This document shows positions 1-8,161 of a stretch of 64,000 bases of DNA, piece by piece. Made by a program: the position numbers and the translations under genes. This DNA is from JAZKFT01 sp040386335 (GTDB lineage: Bacteria > Bacteroidota > Bacteroidia > Chitinophagales > Chitinophagaceae). The notes below the pieces were generated by a model. It searched no databases. It saw nothing but the letters and a program-made list of their open reading frames with translations, and had not been told where the DNA came from. How positions within the stretch are numbered: position 1 is the first letter of the stretch; the number at the start of each line of letters is the position of its first letter. Where the stretch lies: assembly GCA_040386335.1 (NCBI GenBank), contig JAZKFT010000034.1, forward strand, positions 1 through 64,000, written 5' to 3'.

Positions 1-235
1 GGTGTGTGAGGTATGTTTTAAAATGTTCATCCATACTTTGAAACAGCATAAAATCGAGGTTGCAGCCATAGGTTGGCTGCATCACCCTTTCCTGCAAAGC
101 GGTCGACAACAGGATGTGCAGGCTATTCTCAATATCCGTAATACCCGAGGTCATATCAAGGGCAGCACCACCCGGATTGAATGTGGGTGGAAAGCTCCAG
201 CCGGTACCGATGTATTCATTTAGTTCTGCAGGCAT
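1..235 (-). CDS. GPW/gp25-family baseplate wedge protein (partial, C-terminus beyond window)
   Basis: This gene runs off the left edge, so only the first 78 codons are visible, starting at an ATG whose complement is at 233-235. The translation begins MPAELNEYIGTGWSFPP and goes on with ALDMTSGITDIENSLHILL, then ERVMQPTYGCNLD. This is the pattern of the gp25-like wedge of contractile tails (Afp9/Pvc9 in extracellular injection systems), in which a conserved segment before the R-x-x-x-P-x-x-G motif packs the sheath initiator onto the baseplate. It follows the PAAR and VgrG genes on the same strand, the usual order in these clusters. The family is normally about 130-150 residues, so roughly half is missing. 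The identity is inferred from motifs and position. Confidence 0.85.
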   Translation of the reverse strand, partial: MPAELNEYIGTGWSFPPTFNPGGAALDMTSGITDIENSLHILLSTALQERVMQPTYGCNLDFMLFQSMDEHFKTYLTH

Positions 236-322
236 ATCTTTTCTTAAAATATTATCAACAATAAAAGTGAGTCGTTCTTAAAAGTGCGCCGGCATTAAAA
301 GTGAGTCGTCTTTAAAAGTGAG

Positions 323-456
323 CCGTCATTGCGAGGGTTCTTGCCCGTGGCAATCCCCAGCTATTCATCAGCCTGGCTGTAGTTTAATGCCACCAGCTTT
401 ACAAATTCCCGGGAGATTGCCACGTCGGGGCAAGAACCCCTCCTCGCAATGACGGT
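323..456. repeat. Dispersed palindromic element, copy A
   Basis: Its left end reads CCGTCATTGCGAGGG and its right end is an imperfect inverted copy ending CTCGCAATGACGG. Inside are a second inverted pair around GTGGCAATCCC and GGGAGATTGCCAC. It sits directly downstream of the PAAR stop codon. Related copies lie at 50668-50805 and 60448-60577, with a half copy near 10026-10059. No transposase is present, so it looks like a MITE- or REP-type element that can fold into one long hairpin. Just before it, 268-320 holds three AAGTGAG(T/C)CGT-like words. Confidence 0.75.
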
Positions 457-463
457 TAATTTT

Positions 464-754
464 TCACCCAATCATAACCGTCGGGCAGCCCACTACAATA
501 CTTCCTCCGTGCGCTGTGCTGTCTCCCATCCTGGCTGCTGGCTGTCCGCCGATCATCACAGTGGCGCTCCCGGCAGCAATCGTATCCGGCGGGCCGGCAC
601 AGGTACACATACCGCCTACAGTAGCCGCAGGCATCCCGCCAATCATAACCGTTGGTGTACCCGGCGGCATTACAGGGCCTCCCACATGGGGTTTCGGTCC
701 CGGATCAATCATCGGGCAAACGTGCATGTCTCCTGCCCTGGCGGCTAACGGCAT
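464..754 (-). CDS. PAAR-domain spike-tip protein
   Basis: This 96-residue protein is made almost entirely of PAAR-type repeats. The motif PTVMIGG or close variants occurs three times, with P-A-A-R at about residues 72-75 and spaced Cys/His residues (CP, CTCAGPP, AHGG, VGCP) able to bind a metal. In contractile injection systems and type VI secretion, the PAAR protein caps the VgrG trimer as a sharp cone and can carry effectors. It lies immediately downstream of the VgrG gene and upstream of the gp25 gene, equivalent to Afp10 in the antifeeding-prophage layout. There is no C-terminal extension, so it is a bare tip with no fused toxin. The ATG is the first in the frame. Confidence 0.92.
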   Translation of the reverse strand: MPLAARAGDMHVCPMIDPGPKPHVGGPVMPPGTPTVMIGGMPAATVGGMCTCAGPPDTIAAGSATVMIGGQPAARMGDSTAHGGSIVVGCPTVMIG

Positions 755-790
755 AAGCGATTTACGATTTATGAATTACGATTTGTTCAG

Positions 791-830
791 CCTCACCCTC
801 TTTCCCTCTCCTCGCGGAGAGGGACGGTGC
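791..830 (-). repeat. Intercistronic hairpin repeat, copy 1 of 3 in the injection-system operon
   Basis: The plus strand contains CCCTCTCC-TCGC-GGAGAGGG flanked by CCTCACCCTCTTT and ACGGTGC. On the transcribed minus strand this is an 8-bp perfect stem closed by GCGA, a GNRA tetraloop. It lies between VgrG and PAAR. Copies at 2868-2900 and 8068-8107 are also between genes of this operon. No T-run follows, so it is not a classical terminator. Confidence 0.7.
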
Positions 831-934
831 TTTTGTACGTATCCAAACTTTTTGTTCTACCACATCTTCTGTTGTGCTTAGCCTTCCTTGGTTCTCACCA
901 ATCCCTAATCCCCAATCAACTAATCCCTAATCAA

Positions 935-2680
935 CTAATTAATCATTACCATACTTCCCTTCACCGTCGTCTGCCCGCTGCTTTTAAGTTCTGCCGAACC
1001 TGAACCTTCGGCTTTGAAAGCAGCACTGGCTTTGTTTTCAATATTGATTCCTTCGGCTTTTATATCTCCTGTTGCTTTCAGAATAATGTCTTTGGCGCTT
1101 TCTATCTTCACGCCATCACTACTCATTTCAATACTATTATTATTCTGGTCGGTGATGGTTATTTTCTTCTGGTCTTCATCCATTACCAGCTTGTTGCCCG
1201 CAGGTGTACTTATTTCAATGATCTTTTTATCGTCGTCCACCAGGATCTTAATCCCGCTTCGCGTGGTCCATCCCTTTTCGTGGTTATCATCCTTGCCGGG
1301 TATGGGTGGCGCTTTTGCACTGCTATGCAATGAACCTAACACCACCGCTTCCCGGGGGTCATTGTTGATAAAACCTACGATTACTTCATCCCCGATTTCC
1401 GGACGTATCACCCAACCTCTTGTGTCGCCTGCATCAAGGGTGGCTTGCCGGGTCCAGATGCCTTCTTCATCAGCACTGATCACCGGTATTTTTACTTTGA
1501 TCCTGTTTTCTCCTTCTGGGTCACTTTCCAATGCGGTTACCACACCGATCTGCAGACCTTGAATGGCTGGCAACATCGATGCTGCCGGCGGGTCATTGAC
1601 TGTTGCATCCTGCGCATACCAGTTGGCAGATCCACCAAACTGAATATCCGTTAACCAATTGCCTTTTACTATTTCATGCCGGACAGCCGTTGCCATCACA
1701 TCACCGTTGAAACGATCACCAAAGCCGTCCAGTGTTACCACATCTCCCGGCTTTACGGCAGCTGTGCCCTGCACTTTTACACGGCCCCGCATTTTTGCCA
1801 ACCGGCTTTTGGTAAGTTTTGCATCGGCAAAAGATTTCATTTCATCTGTGTCGATCTTACCCGAATGGGTGATGGTAAAGGGCTTATCTGAAACAGCCTT
1901 TGAAAGGTCTTCACCGGTCACATCCCCATTACTCACCATCGATGGCTCGGCACTTTCTTCTTTAGCCATTTCCTGCGCGGCAGCGTCCCAGGCAGAAAAG
2001 GCCACATTTTTAAGCTGTGTCCGGGCGTCCATATCGGCATCAAATTCAAACACGTTGTCGCCATATTTTGCTGTTACAACAGCGGTGCCTGATGCCACCG
2101 GTTTCATCAGTTTGATCGTTCCATCGGTAGTGATGGCCAGCATACTATTGGCTTCGGCGCGGCACAGCATAAAATCCCAGTCTGTCGCGTTGTATTGCAC
2201 CATTTCCTTATGCGTGACTGTTGTGGCTTCAGATTCTGCCGTAAGCCCTGCATCGGCGATCAACTGGCTCCAGACATCGCTGTCTTTCATCTCGTAGAAA
2301 TAGGCGCTTTTCTTGATCATGGTCATCTTCACGGCCTTGTCTTTACACTCGAGTATCATCACACTGCGCCGCTTATCTATTTTCATCCGCTGGCTGACAA
2401 TGATGCCTTTAAAAATGGTTTCGGTTTCTTCGCCGTAGCCGGCCGTGATCTCCACTTCGCTACCCGGTTTGGTGAAAGCCTGGTTGCTGAGTGCATAGGG
2501 TTCATCCCCGGTATCATCGTCCTGCACGATCAGGTTGGCTGAGGCGATTTTGTTCATGGTTCTTTCAACTACCAGGCTCAGCAAGCCGTTTTCACCGGGC
2601 AAATCCTGTCCAGCCAATTTGATGGCATACACCACTTCCCCGGTTGCTGCTCCTGATATGTCGGGAAGTCCTAAAGCCAT
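935..2680 (-). CDS. VgrG/gpD-gp5-like spike protein of contractile injection system (Afp8-like)
   Basis: A 581-residue trimeric spike protein. The N-terminal part (to about residue 350) resembles the gp27/late-control-D fold, with the typical segment KAVKMTMIKKSAYFYEMKDSDVW. An OB-fold gp5-type module follows at about 375-455, with the hallmark RIKVKIPVISADEEGIW, a WVIRPEIGDEVIVGF core and NDPREAVVLGS. The tail from about 470 is a run of short polar repeats (KITITDQNNNSIEM, KDIILKATGDIKAEG) expected to form the beta-helical needle. It ends at SMVMIN without an effector domain. It lies between the Afp7-like adaptor and the PAAR tip, so it is the central baseplate spike. The start ATG is at 2680. 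Confidence 0.92.
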   Translation of the reverse strand: MALGLPDISGAATGEVVYAIKLAGQDLPGENGLLSLVVERTMNKIASANLIVQDDDTGDEPYALSNQAFTKPGSEVEITAGYGEETETIFKGIIVSQRMKIDKRRSVMILECKDKAVKMTMIKKSAYFYEMKDSDVWSQLIADAGLTAESEATTVTHKEMVQYNATDWDFMLCRAEANSMLAITTDGTIKLMKPVASGTAVVTAKYGDNVFEFDADMDARTQLKNVAFSAWDAAAQEMAKEESAEPSMVSNGDVTGEDLSKAVSDKPFTITHSGKIDTDEMKSFADAKLTKSRLAKMRGRVKVQGTAAVKPGDVVTLDGFGDRFNGDVMATAVRHEIVKGNWLTDIQFGGSANWYAQDATVNDPPAASMLPAIQGLQIGVVTALESDPEGENRIKVKIPVISADEEGIWTRQATLDAGDTRGWVIRPEIGDEVIVGFINNDPREAVVLGSLHSSAKAPPIPGKDDNHEKGWTTRSGIKILVDDDKKIIEISTPAGNKLVMDEDQKKITITDQNNNSIEMSSDGVKIESAKDIILKATGDIKAEGINIENKASAAFKAEGSGSAELKSSGQTTVKGSMVMIN

Positions 2681-2867
2681 TTGATTTATGATTTATGATT
2701 TCGGATTTATGATTCTATCTACTATGATTTTACTTTTTTTGAACCAGCATTTGGTAATTCTATTTGGCGACATTGGCGACGCTCCGTTCGTCAGTTGTGC
2801 TTATGGCGTCTTTGATTCATTTCCGGTTGTTCTCAAAAAATGCTGCCTCCCAAAACTTCAGCGGCGC

Positions 2868-2900
2868 CTCACCCCCCGCCCTCTCCTCGCGGAGAGGGAG
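2868..2900 (-). repeat. Intercistronic hairpin repeat, copy 2 of 3
   Basis: The sequence is CCTCACCCCCCGCCCTCTCC-TCGC-GGAGAGGG, with the same 8-bp stem and GCGA loop on the minus strand as the copies at 791-830 and 8068-8107. The flank is slightly diverged. It sits just downstream of the Afp7-like gene, whose stop codon is at 2913. Confidence 0.65.
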
Positions 2901-2912
2901 CCCGAACCAGAA

Positions 2913-3563
2913 CTAGGGCAACTTGATACTTCCGCCGGTGACCGATTCACGAATGCTGTCCAGGTCATTGGCTTTGGCAATGGCGACTGTCTGGCTCACC
3001 GCATTGAAAGCCTGGAAGGCTACATTCGCTACACTCATAATACCTTGTACGGGGTTGCTGTCGAAGAAATCACCAATATCTTTCAGCAGGCCTTCCGGCT
3101 CGTCGTTATATTCCCTGAAACCTGCAGAAATAGTGGCCCGCAGTGGCGAACCCAAAGCACTGAACAAGGTGTAGTTGACGGATATGGATTCGATAACACA
3201 CTTCTGTATAAAACCGCCCCACATTAGTAACAGGTAACGGATACCACCTTCTCCCACATTCTTATCGTAGCCCACCACCTTGATAAATGATTTTACATCC
3301 AGGCCCACATCTCTTTTATACCCGGCAGCTCCCGTCCCATCTACTAAAAAATCAAAACTGAATTGTTTGTTACCCACATTGGTAAACCGTGGAAGCCTTT
3401 TTCCGCTCTCCGATTTCTGTGGCTGTTCTTCATCAAAATTCACTTTCAGTTCGGTCTTGTATGAGTTGGGGTTAAACATCACCATATACAATTGCGGAAT
3501 ATCCGTCAACTGTTTGATCCCCGTTTTGCTAAAGGATAATATGGTCATTTTAAGCAAACTCAT
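2913..3563 (-). CDS. Contractile injection system tube/baseplate adaptor (Afp7-like, CIS_tube family)
   Basis: A 216-residue protein with the hallmarks of the CIS tube N-terminal family: an early MVMFNPNSYKTELKVNF segment, a central FDFLVDGTGA and KSFIKVVGYD, then RYLLLMWGGFIQKCVIESISVNYTLF. These match Afp7/Pvc7-type proteins, which join the tube to the spike and usually carry a LysM-like C-terminus. Here the C-terminus (from about residue 165) is an alanine- and serine-rich helix-like region ending TGGSIKLP, and no clear LysM is visible. It is transcribed between DUF5908 and VgrG, as expected for Afp7. A second in-frame ATG (residue 6) is possible. Confidence 0.85.
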   Translation of the reverse strand: MSLLKMTILSFSKTGIKQLTDIPQLYMVMFNPNSYKTELKVNFDEEQPQKSESGKRLPRFTNVGNKQFSFDFLVDGTGAAGYKRDVGLDVKSFIKVVGYDKNVGEGGIRYLLLMWGGFIQKCVIESISVNYTLFSALGSPLRATISAGFREYNDEPEGLLKDIGDFFDSNPVQGIMSVANVAFQAFNAVSQTVAIAKANDLDSIRESVTGGSIKLP

Positions 3564-3700
3564 TTGATTTATGATTTCGGATTTATGATTTATGATTTGT
3601 GATTTGTGTTTTAATTTCTGGCATTTACGATGGACATTTTTTGATTTGAGCTTTCATTCGAAACATATCATAAATCAAAAATCATACATCATAAATCCAT

Positions 3701-3871
3701 TTATCGTTCCTTCTGTTTCTCTAAATTTTCCAACACCTGTTCTACAATTTCTTTCACCATTGATTCCCGGTCTGTGGTGTTCGCTGCTGCAGAAACATTG
3801 CCACTGCCTGTACTGGCCGGAGGATCGCTTACGGTGGCACGGATAACTAATTCTCTGATAATGACCGGCAT
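3701..3871 (-). CDS. DUF5908-family small injection-system protein
   Basis: A 56-residue ORF starting MPVIIRELVIRATV and ending LENLEKQKER. The short beta-like start, a disordered Ser/Ala/Gly middle and an amphipathic helix (REsMVKEIVEQVLENLEK) match the DUF5908 proteins found in Bacteroidota contractile injection clusters between the second tube protein and the Afp7-like adaptor. Their role is not established; the position suggests Afp6-like assembly work at the tube-baseplate joint. The gene begins 10 bases after the stop codon of the second tube protein, so it is translated in the same operon. It is easily missed because of its length. Confidence 0.8.
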   Translation of the reverse strand: MPVIIRELVIRATVSDPPASTGSGNVSAAANTTDRESMVKEIVEQVLENLEKQKER

Positions 3872-3881
3872 GATATTTTAT

Positions 3882-4316
3882 TTAAAGTGTGCGGAAGAAC
3901 TGGTAGTATAATTCAATGGTTTCTATAACGAGGTTGTTGCTCTCCGCATTAAAATTGCTGACGCTCCATTTCAATGGGTAGGCATTGATAAATGCATAGC
4001 TTTTAAGCGGTTCATGTTTTTCATTGAGCAGGCTTACCACCACACTTACCGGGCTGATATCCAGGTTCTCAATTGCATCATTGCACCAGAATATCAAATC
4101 ACCGCTGGTTATCATGGCACGTTTCAAAACGAGGTTGGTATAGGCAGCCCGGATAGGCAGTTTATAGGTAAACCTGTTTTCCCCACCTTCAGTAATGCTC
4201 TCGGTTTCAAGGTCCACCCCAATGCCCGACACATCCTGGAAGCCGATATTAACCGGCCCTGAGTCGAATTGAAACTGGACATTAAAATGAAAACCCACTG
4301 GTGGATAAGATGCCAT
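3882..4316 (-). CDS. Tail tube protein, second paralogue (gp19-like, Afp5-like)
   Basis: A 144-residue protein of the gp19/Hcp-like tube family, starting MASYPPVGFHFNVQF. Characteristic parts are GFQDVSGIGVDLETESITEGG near the N-terminus, YKLPIRAAYTNLVLKRAM in the middle and the C-terminal strand NNLVIETIELYYQFFRTL. It is a diverged paralogue of the tube protein at 4516-4947, and such pairs (Afp1/Afp5) place one type in the shaft and the other as a layer next to the baseplate. The open frame extends upstream to 4397, but the residues there are unrelated to the family. The ATG at 4316 gives the usual family start. Confidence 0.88.
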   Translation of the reverse strand: MASYPPVGFHFNVQFQFDSGPVNIGFQDVSGIGVDLETESITEGGENRFTYKLPIRAAYTNLVLKRAMITSGDLIFWCNDAIENLDISPVSVVVSLLNEKHEPLKSYAFINAYPLKWSVSNFNAESNNLVIETIELYYQFFRTL

Positions 4317-4515
4317 AGCAACAAAGTTTTTTTGCCACGAAGGATAGGAACACCGATGACACGGATTTAATCGGATCAACACAGACAAAATTGACAATCT
4401 GGATAGTTACCAGTGCATTCAATAAAAGGATCTCAATATGCTATCTATAAAAAATCCCTTTTCAATCCGTTTCATCAGTGTCATCCGTGTTCCAATCAAA
4501 ACATGTTGTTGTAAG

Positions 4516-4947
4516 TTAGACCGCCTCTATCGTCAGGCCTTCGTGGGCCAGTTCAAGGGTTTCGATAGCTACTTCATTGGCATCACTCTTAAGATCGGCG
4601 CTTTGCATTTTTACCGGCCATGCGTTCTTAGCTTTCCATACCATCACGGGTGCATGGCTTTCGTTTAGCAGGCTGATGGTAAGGTCCCGGCGTTCTATTT
4701 TGCCCAGTGTTTTTGTATTCCACCAAAGGAAGAATTCATTATCACTTTTAAAGGTGCCGCGTTTCAAAGTGATGTTGCCAAACTTTTGCATGCCTGGCAT
4801 TTTTATTTTACTGTATTCGGGGCTGTTGCCCTCACGGTATTCTATCACTTCGTTTTCTACCGAAAGACCGGTTACTTCTGTAAATCCGATCCGGGATCCA
4901 CCCCATTGCACCACGTAGTGAAATTTGGGGAGCGGGTAATTTGCCAT
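4516..4947 (-). CDS. Tail tube protein, major (gp19-like, Afp1-like)
   Basis: A 143-residue inner-tube subunit of the gp19/Hcp-like fold. It starts MANYPLPKFHYVVQWGG, followed by GFTEVTGLSVENEVIEYREG, KIKMPGMQKFGNITLKRG and a C-terminal VAIETLELAHEGLTIE. These are the conserved strands that stack hexameric rings into the tube propelled by sheath contraction. It directly follows the sheath gene, the usual order, so it is probably the main shaft subunit and highly expressed. The intergenic stretch on both sides contains ATTTATG-type word repeats (4955-4990) and no internal promoter that I can defend. Confidence 0.92.
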   Translation of the reverse strand: MANYPLPKFHYVVQWGGSRIGFTEVTGLSVENEVIEYREGNSPEYSKIKMPGMQKFGNITLKRGTFKSDNEFFLWWNTKTLGKIERRDLTISLLNESHAPVMVWKAKNAWPVKMQSADLKSDANEVAIETLELAHEGLTIEAV

Positions 4948-5100
4948 GATATTTTGATTTATGATTTGTGATGTATGATTTATGATTTCACTAATCAGGG
5001 TTTAAGGTGTAGGGTGTAGGGCTTAAGATCTAATGACCTATTGACTAATGACCTATTGAATTGACCTGCCTACTAAACACCAATCCCTAATCGCCAACCA

Positions 5101-6843
5101 CTAACTCTCCTGCATTTTATGTGAGAACCTGAGAATAATGAACTCTGCGGGGCGTACTACGGCCATTCCTATTTCGATGATCATTCTACCTTCCAGGATA
5201 TCAAGGGCTGTCATGGTTTGGTTGAGGCCACAGGCTACATAAAAAGCATGCTCCGGCTTAGCTCCGGCTAATGCGCCGGCACGCCATTGAAGTATGAGGA
5301 AATTTTCTATCATGGCCTTTACCTTAACCCAGGTATTGGCATCGTTGGGCTCAAACACGAACGGCTCGGATGCCTTCTTAACACTTTCTTCCGCCATATT
5401 AAAGAACCGGCGGACAGATACATAGCGCCATTCATTATCGTTACCTGCAAGCGTGCGGGCACCCCACACCTGCACCCCGCGTCCAGTGAAGGTCCGGATA
5501 ACGTTGATGCTCTTTCCGGTGTCGCTTACATTAAGGCCAGCCTGCTCAGCATCGCTTACTCTAAACACCGGTTCGATAGTGGATTGCACACTTACATTGG
5601 CTGGTGCTTTCCAAACACCACGTGTACTATCCACATAGGCATAAATACCCGCCATGCTGGCACTTGGTGGAAGTTCTACGTACAGTTTTGCGATAACACC
5701 ATTCACTTTTGCCTGGAAAGCATCGGTGACGATGCCACCCAATAAAGTAACATTAGCTGCAGTATTATTGGTCTTGGCGGGGGCATTGGTGGCAGCGGCT
5801 TTTACCCCATCATTTATCTTGTCTTTAAAATCGCCTACGGCTTTATTGAGTGCTGTTTTAGTAGCAGCTTTTACTGCATCAGCGCCACCCAGGTCAGTAA
5901 CCACCGAAGCAATCGCGGCCTCCATGGCTGCAGTTACAGTAGCGTCGCTATTCGTTGCTTTCATCTCCGCCCAGGAACTATTGATAAGGTTTAGCCTGTC
6001 GTTTTTATTTTCGGCTGTGGTGCCTTCGATGGCACCGGAAATAACTGCCCCCAGGCTGTTCGCTTTAAGCAATCCAACGCTATCACTGAATTTGAGTCCG
6101 TCGAGCGTGCCCGGGGTGCCGGCCTGCTTTAAAGTAACATCACTATTTAAAAAGGTATAATTAAATGTTGATTTGAGATTGGGGAAATAGGCTGCCCCAA
6201 ATTTGAGTTCGGTGGTTCCGATCTTGTCCCTGAATGTGTTGACACTAAGATCCATATCGAGATCGCCGCCGGTGAGTTTGGGATACACATCCATGATGGT
6301 GAAGCGATCTTTAAGATCACCGCATTGCATCAGCGATTTTTTGTACACGGCATAGAAATTATCCTCACTTAAACATGCCAGGTCGGGAAAAACGAGCAGC
6401 GTGATCTCATCCACTTTCTTGACCTGGTTGAGGGCGGAAGTAGCTGCGCTATCGTCGTATAAATTGGTATTGGTGGGATCTGCAGACGGGTAAGTGCCAA
6501 CAGAAAATATATAGCATGGTCCGCCGCCATTATCAAAAAAACTACGCAGGGCGTAATACATCAGGTATTTGGTAGGTGCCGGTGCCGCAGCTATCAAAGG
6601 CTCGTTGGCCGCATCAATGGTAATTTCCATAGCCTGCGGTTTTGCTTCGCCATAATACTTAACATACTCCAGGAAGGAAGTGATGCGAAATGGCTTTTGC
6701 GAAAGGTCGGAAACGATGACCCGGTCTGCTTTTTGGGTAAATCCCACGAAAACAGGAATGGCTGTTTCAACCTCTGCAACGGACGGCGGGAATTTTGGAA
6801 TCTCTTCCACATATACTCCCGGTGTTTTGTAAGTTGACGGCAT
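5101..6843 (-). CDS. Contractile tail sheath protein with alanine-rich insertion
   Basis: A 580-residue sheath protein. The N-terminus has the family signature TYKTPGVYVEEIPKFPPSV followed by IPVFVGFTQKA. The conserved core resumes at about residue 391 with LPPSASMAGIYAYVDSTRG and KAPANV, and the C-terminal contractile domain contains INVIRTFTGRGVQVWGARTL, YVSVRRFFNMAEES and FRFSHK-like ending ILRFSHK. Between about residues 232 and 388 lies a roughly 155-residue insertion rich in Ala, Lys, Asn and Thr. It is predicted helical, has no recognisable domain, and sits where surface-exposed domains occur in other sheaths. The sheath gene precedes the two tube genes, so contraction drives that tube. 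Confidence 0.95.
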   Translation of the reverse strand: MPSTYKTPGVYVEEIPKFPPSVAEVETAIPVFVGFTQKADRVIVSDLSQKPFRITSFLEYVKYYGEAKPQAMEITIDAANEPLIAAAPAPTKYLMYYALRSFFDNGGGPCYIFSVGTYPSADPTNTNLYDDSAATSALNQVKKVDEITLLVFPDLACLSEDNFYAVYKKSLMQCGDLKDRFTIMDVYPKLTGGDLDMDLSVNTFRDKIGTTELKFGAAYFPNLKSTFNYTFLNSDVTLKQAGTPGTLDGLKFSDSVGLLKANSLGAVISGAIEGTTAENKNDRLNLINSSWAEMKATNSDATVTAAMEAAIASVVTDLGGADAVKAATKTALNKAVGDFKDKINDGVKAAATNAPAKTNNTAANVTLLGGIVTDAFQAKVNGVIAKLYVELPPSASMAGIYAYVDSTRGVWKAPANVSVQSTIEPVFRVSDAEQAGLNVSDTGKSINVIRTFTGRGVQVWGARTLAGNDNEWRYVSVRRFFNMAEESVKKASEPFVFEPNDANTWVKVKAMIENFLILQWRAGALAGAKPEHAFYVACGLNQTMTALDILEGRMIIEIGMAVVRPAEFIILRFSHKMQES

Positions 6844-6862
6844 GACAAGATGATTTTAAATG

Positions 6863-7990
6863 TTAATAGTTGAGATATATTTCTGAAAAAAGTTGATACG
6901 AAGCGGAATTGCTGGTGGGTGTTACCGTAGTAGCGGTTGCGTTCTCCAGGCCGGTTACTTCCACCGGTCTTGCATTGATCGTTGCATTCATTTTGATGGA
7001 ACTTAAAGGCTGCCTGGTAAGTGGAATGGGGGCCGCAGAAACGAACTCATTGCTCACCGCTGCATTGCTGAAACTGTACACACTGTTGGCATCGCTAACA
7101 GCAGTCACCGCTTTCTTTTGCGAAATGTATTTCCAAATGGTACTCCTGTTTTTGAAGCGGATATAATAAGCCGTGGCCTGCACCTCACCTGTTGGTTTCA
7201 CCAGGGCAAAATCGGCAGCTTCTCCGCCTCCATTAAATAGATCTATCACCGCAAATGTTTTGGGTGGAATGCCTTCGCCACCGATAGAAATAGCATCACT
7301 CAGGTCTGCGTTACTTACATAAGCTATATCCGTAATTTCCTGCCAGAAAGCTGCTTCACCGGTGTTATGCTTATCCACAGCTGAACTGGGTTTCAGGGCC
7401 TCAAATACCTTAGCCGCAACTTTTACCTGGTCACCGGTTTTATATGTTTGGGTATCGGCATAAGCCGGTAAAAAATTGGACTGATGGGTTACAATATCTC
7501 GCCAGGAAGCGGCGTCCGTAGTATCGTGTTTATCAGCAGCTGAATTGGCTTTGATGCATTCAAAAATCCGGGATGCTTTTTTTGCTACAGCACCTAATTC
7601 ATAGGTCTCTGTATTCTTATACAAAGCCACGGGAGCTGAAAGATAGAGGCAGTTATTTTTCTTATGCCCACCCTTGTTGCTAAAATAATAAATGCCCCCA
7701 CCGACACCAAACATTTTAAGGGCAGAAAAATTGATAAACGACCCATTATTGACGGTGATAAAAAAACGGAACACCATCCCTTCATTCAGGCTGATAAATG
7801 GTTTACCACCTTCGGTCTGGATCATAGCCGTGAGCACATTATCATTCATCCTGCAAATGATCTTATAGTCCTGAAGCAACACCTGTGTTTCCGGCGAAGG
7901 CACGATGACAAGATCACTAAATGCACTCCCCGCATAATAATCATGCTGGAGCGAGATCGTGAATAATATCTGGTACCTGATGCTTACCAT
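6863..7990 (-). CDS. Unknown injection-system protein with two chitin-binding-like repeats
   Basis: I do not recognise this 375-residue protein as a named family. It lies between DUF4255 and the sheath, 19 bases upstream of the sheath gene, so it is probably co-expressed with the particle. Two 37-residue repeats are visible at about residues 130-166 and 183-219. Each begins Y-x-x-G-x-x-V, continues with (K/R)-(V/I)-F-E, has a conserved DKH(D/N)T and ends W-(R/Q)-(D/E)-I. This spacing resembles carbohydrate-binding modules of family 5/12, which use aromatic residues to hold chitin. The N- and C-terminal thirds are beta-rich, with no signal peptide. It may decorate the particle or aid host binding; that is inference. 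Confidence 0.6.
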   Translation of the reverse strand: MVSIRYQILFTISLQHDYYAGSAFSDLVIVPSPETQVLLQDYKIICRMNDNVLTAMIQTEGGKPFISLNEGMVFRFFITVNNGSFINFSALKMFGVGGGIYYFSNKGGHKKNNCLYLSAPVALYKNTETYELGAVAKKASRIFECIKANSAADKHDTTDAASWRDIVTHQSNFLPAYADTQTYKTGDQVKVAAKVFEALKPSSAVDKHNTGEAAFWQEITDIAYVSNADLSDAISIGGEGIPPKTFAVIDLFNGGGEAADFALVKPTGEVQATAYYIRFKNRSTIWKYISQKKAVTAVSDANSVYSFSNAAVSNEFVSAAPIPLTRQPLSSIKMNATINARPVEVTGLENATATTVTPTSNSASYQLFSEIYLNY

Positions 7991-8067
7991 TGAGTTGTGT
8001 GATTGATTTTGGCTTTAATCTATTTAAGTCTTGCCTTTGAAGCAGTTACTCTTTGCTCAAGGGTTGG

Positions 8068-8107
8068 CCTCACCCTCTTTCCCTCTCCTCGCGGAGAGGG
8101 ACGGTGC
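8068..8107 (-). repeat. Intercistronic hairpin repeat, copy 3 of 3
   Basis: This is nearly identical to 791-830: CCTCACCCTCTTT, then CCCTCTCC-TCGC-GGAGAGGG and ACGGTGC. On the minus strand it forms an 8-bp stem with a GCGA tetraloop. It lies downstream of the DUF4255 gene and upstream of the gene at 6863-7990. Confidence 0.7.
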
Positions 8108-8161
8108 ATTAGTGCTTATCCAAACATTGGTCCTTCCAATTCATCTGATGTGCATGGCCCT

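Noticed and set aside
2..223. Plus-strand open frame of 73 codons at the window start
   Set aside because: The minus strand here codes for a clear gp25-family wedge protein with matching neighbours; the plus frame is its shadow.
449..881. Plus-strand frames opposite the PAAR gene
   Set aside because: They are shadows of a repeat-rich gene with strong PAAR motifs on the minus strand.
1014..2542. Long plus-strand frames opposite the VgrG-like gene
   Set aside because: They have no recognisable domain, and the minus-strand protein is unambiguous.
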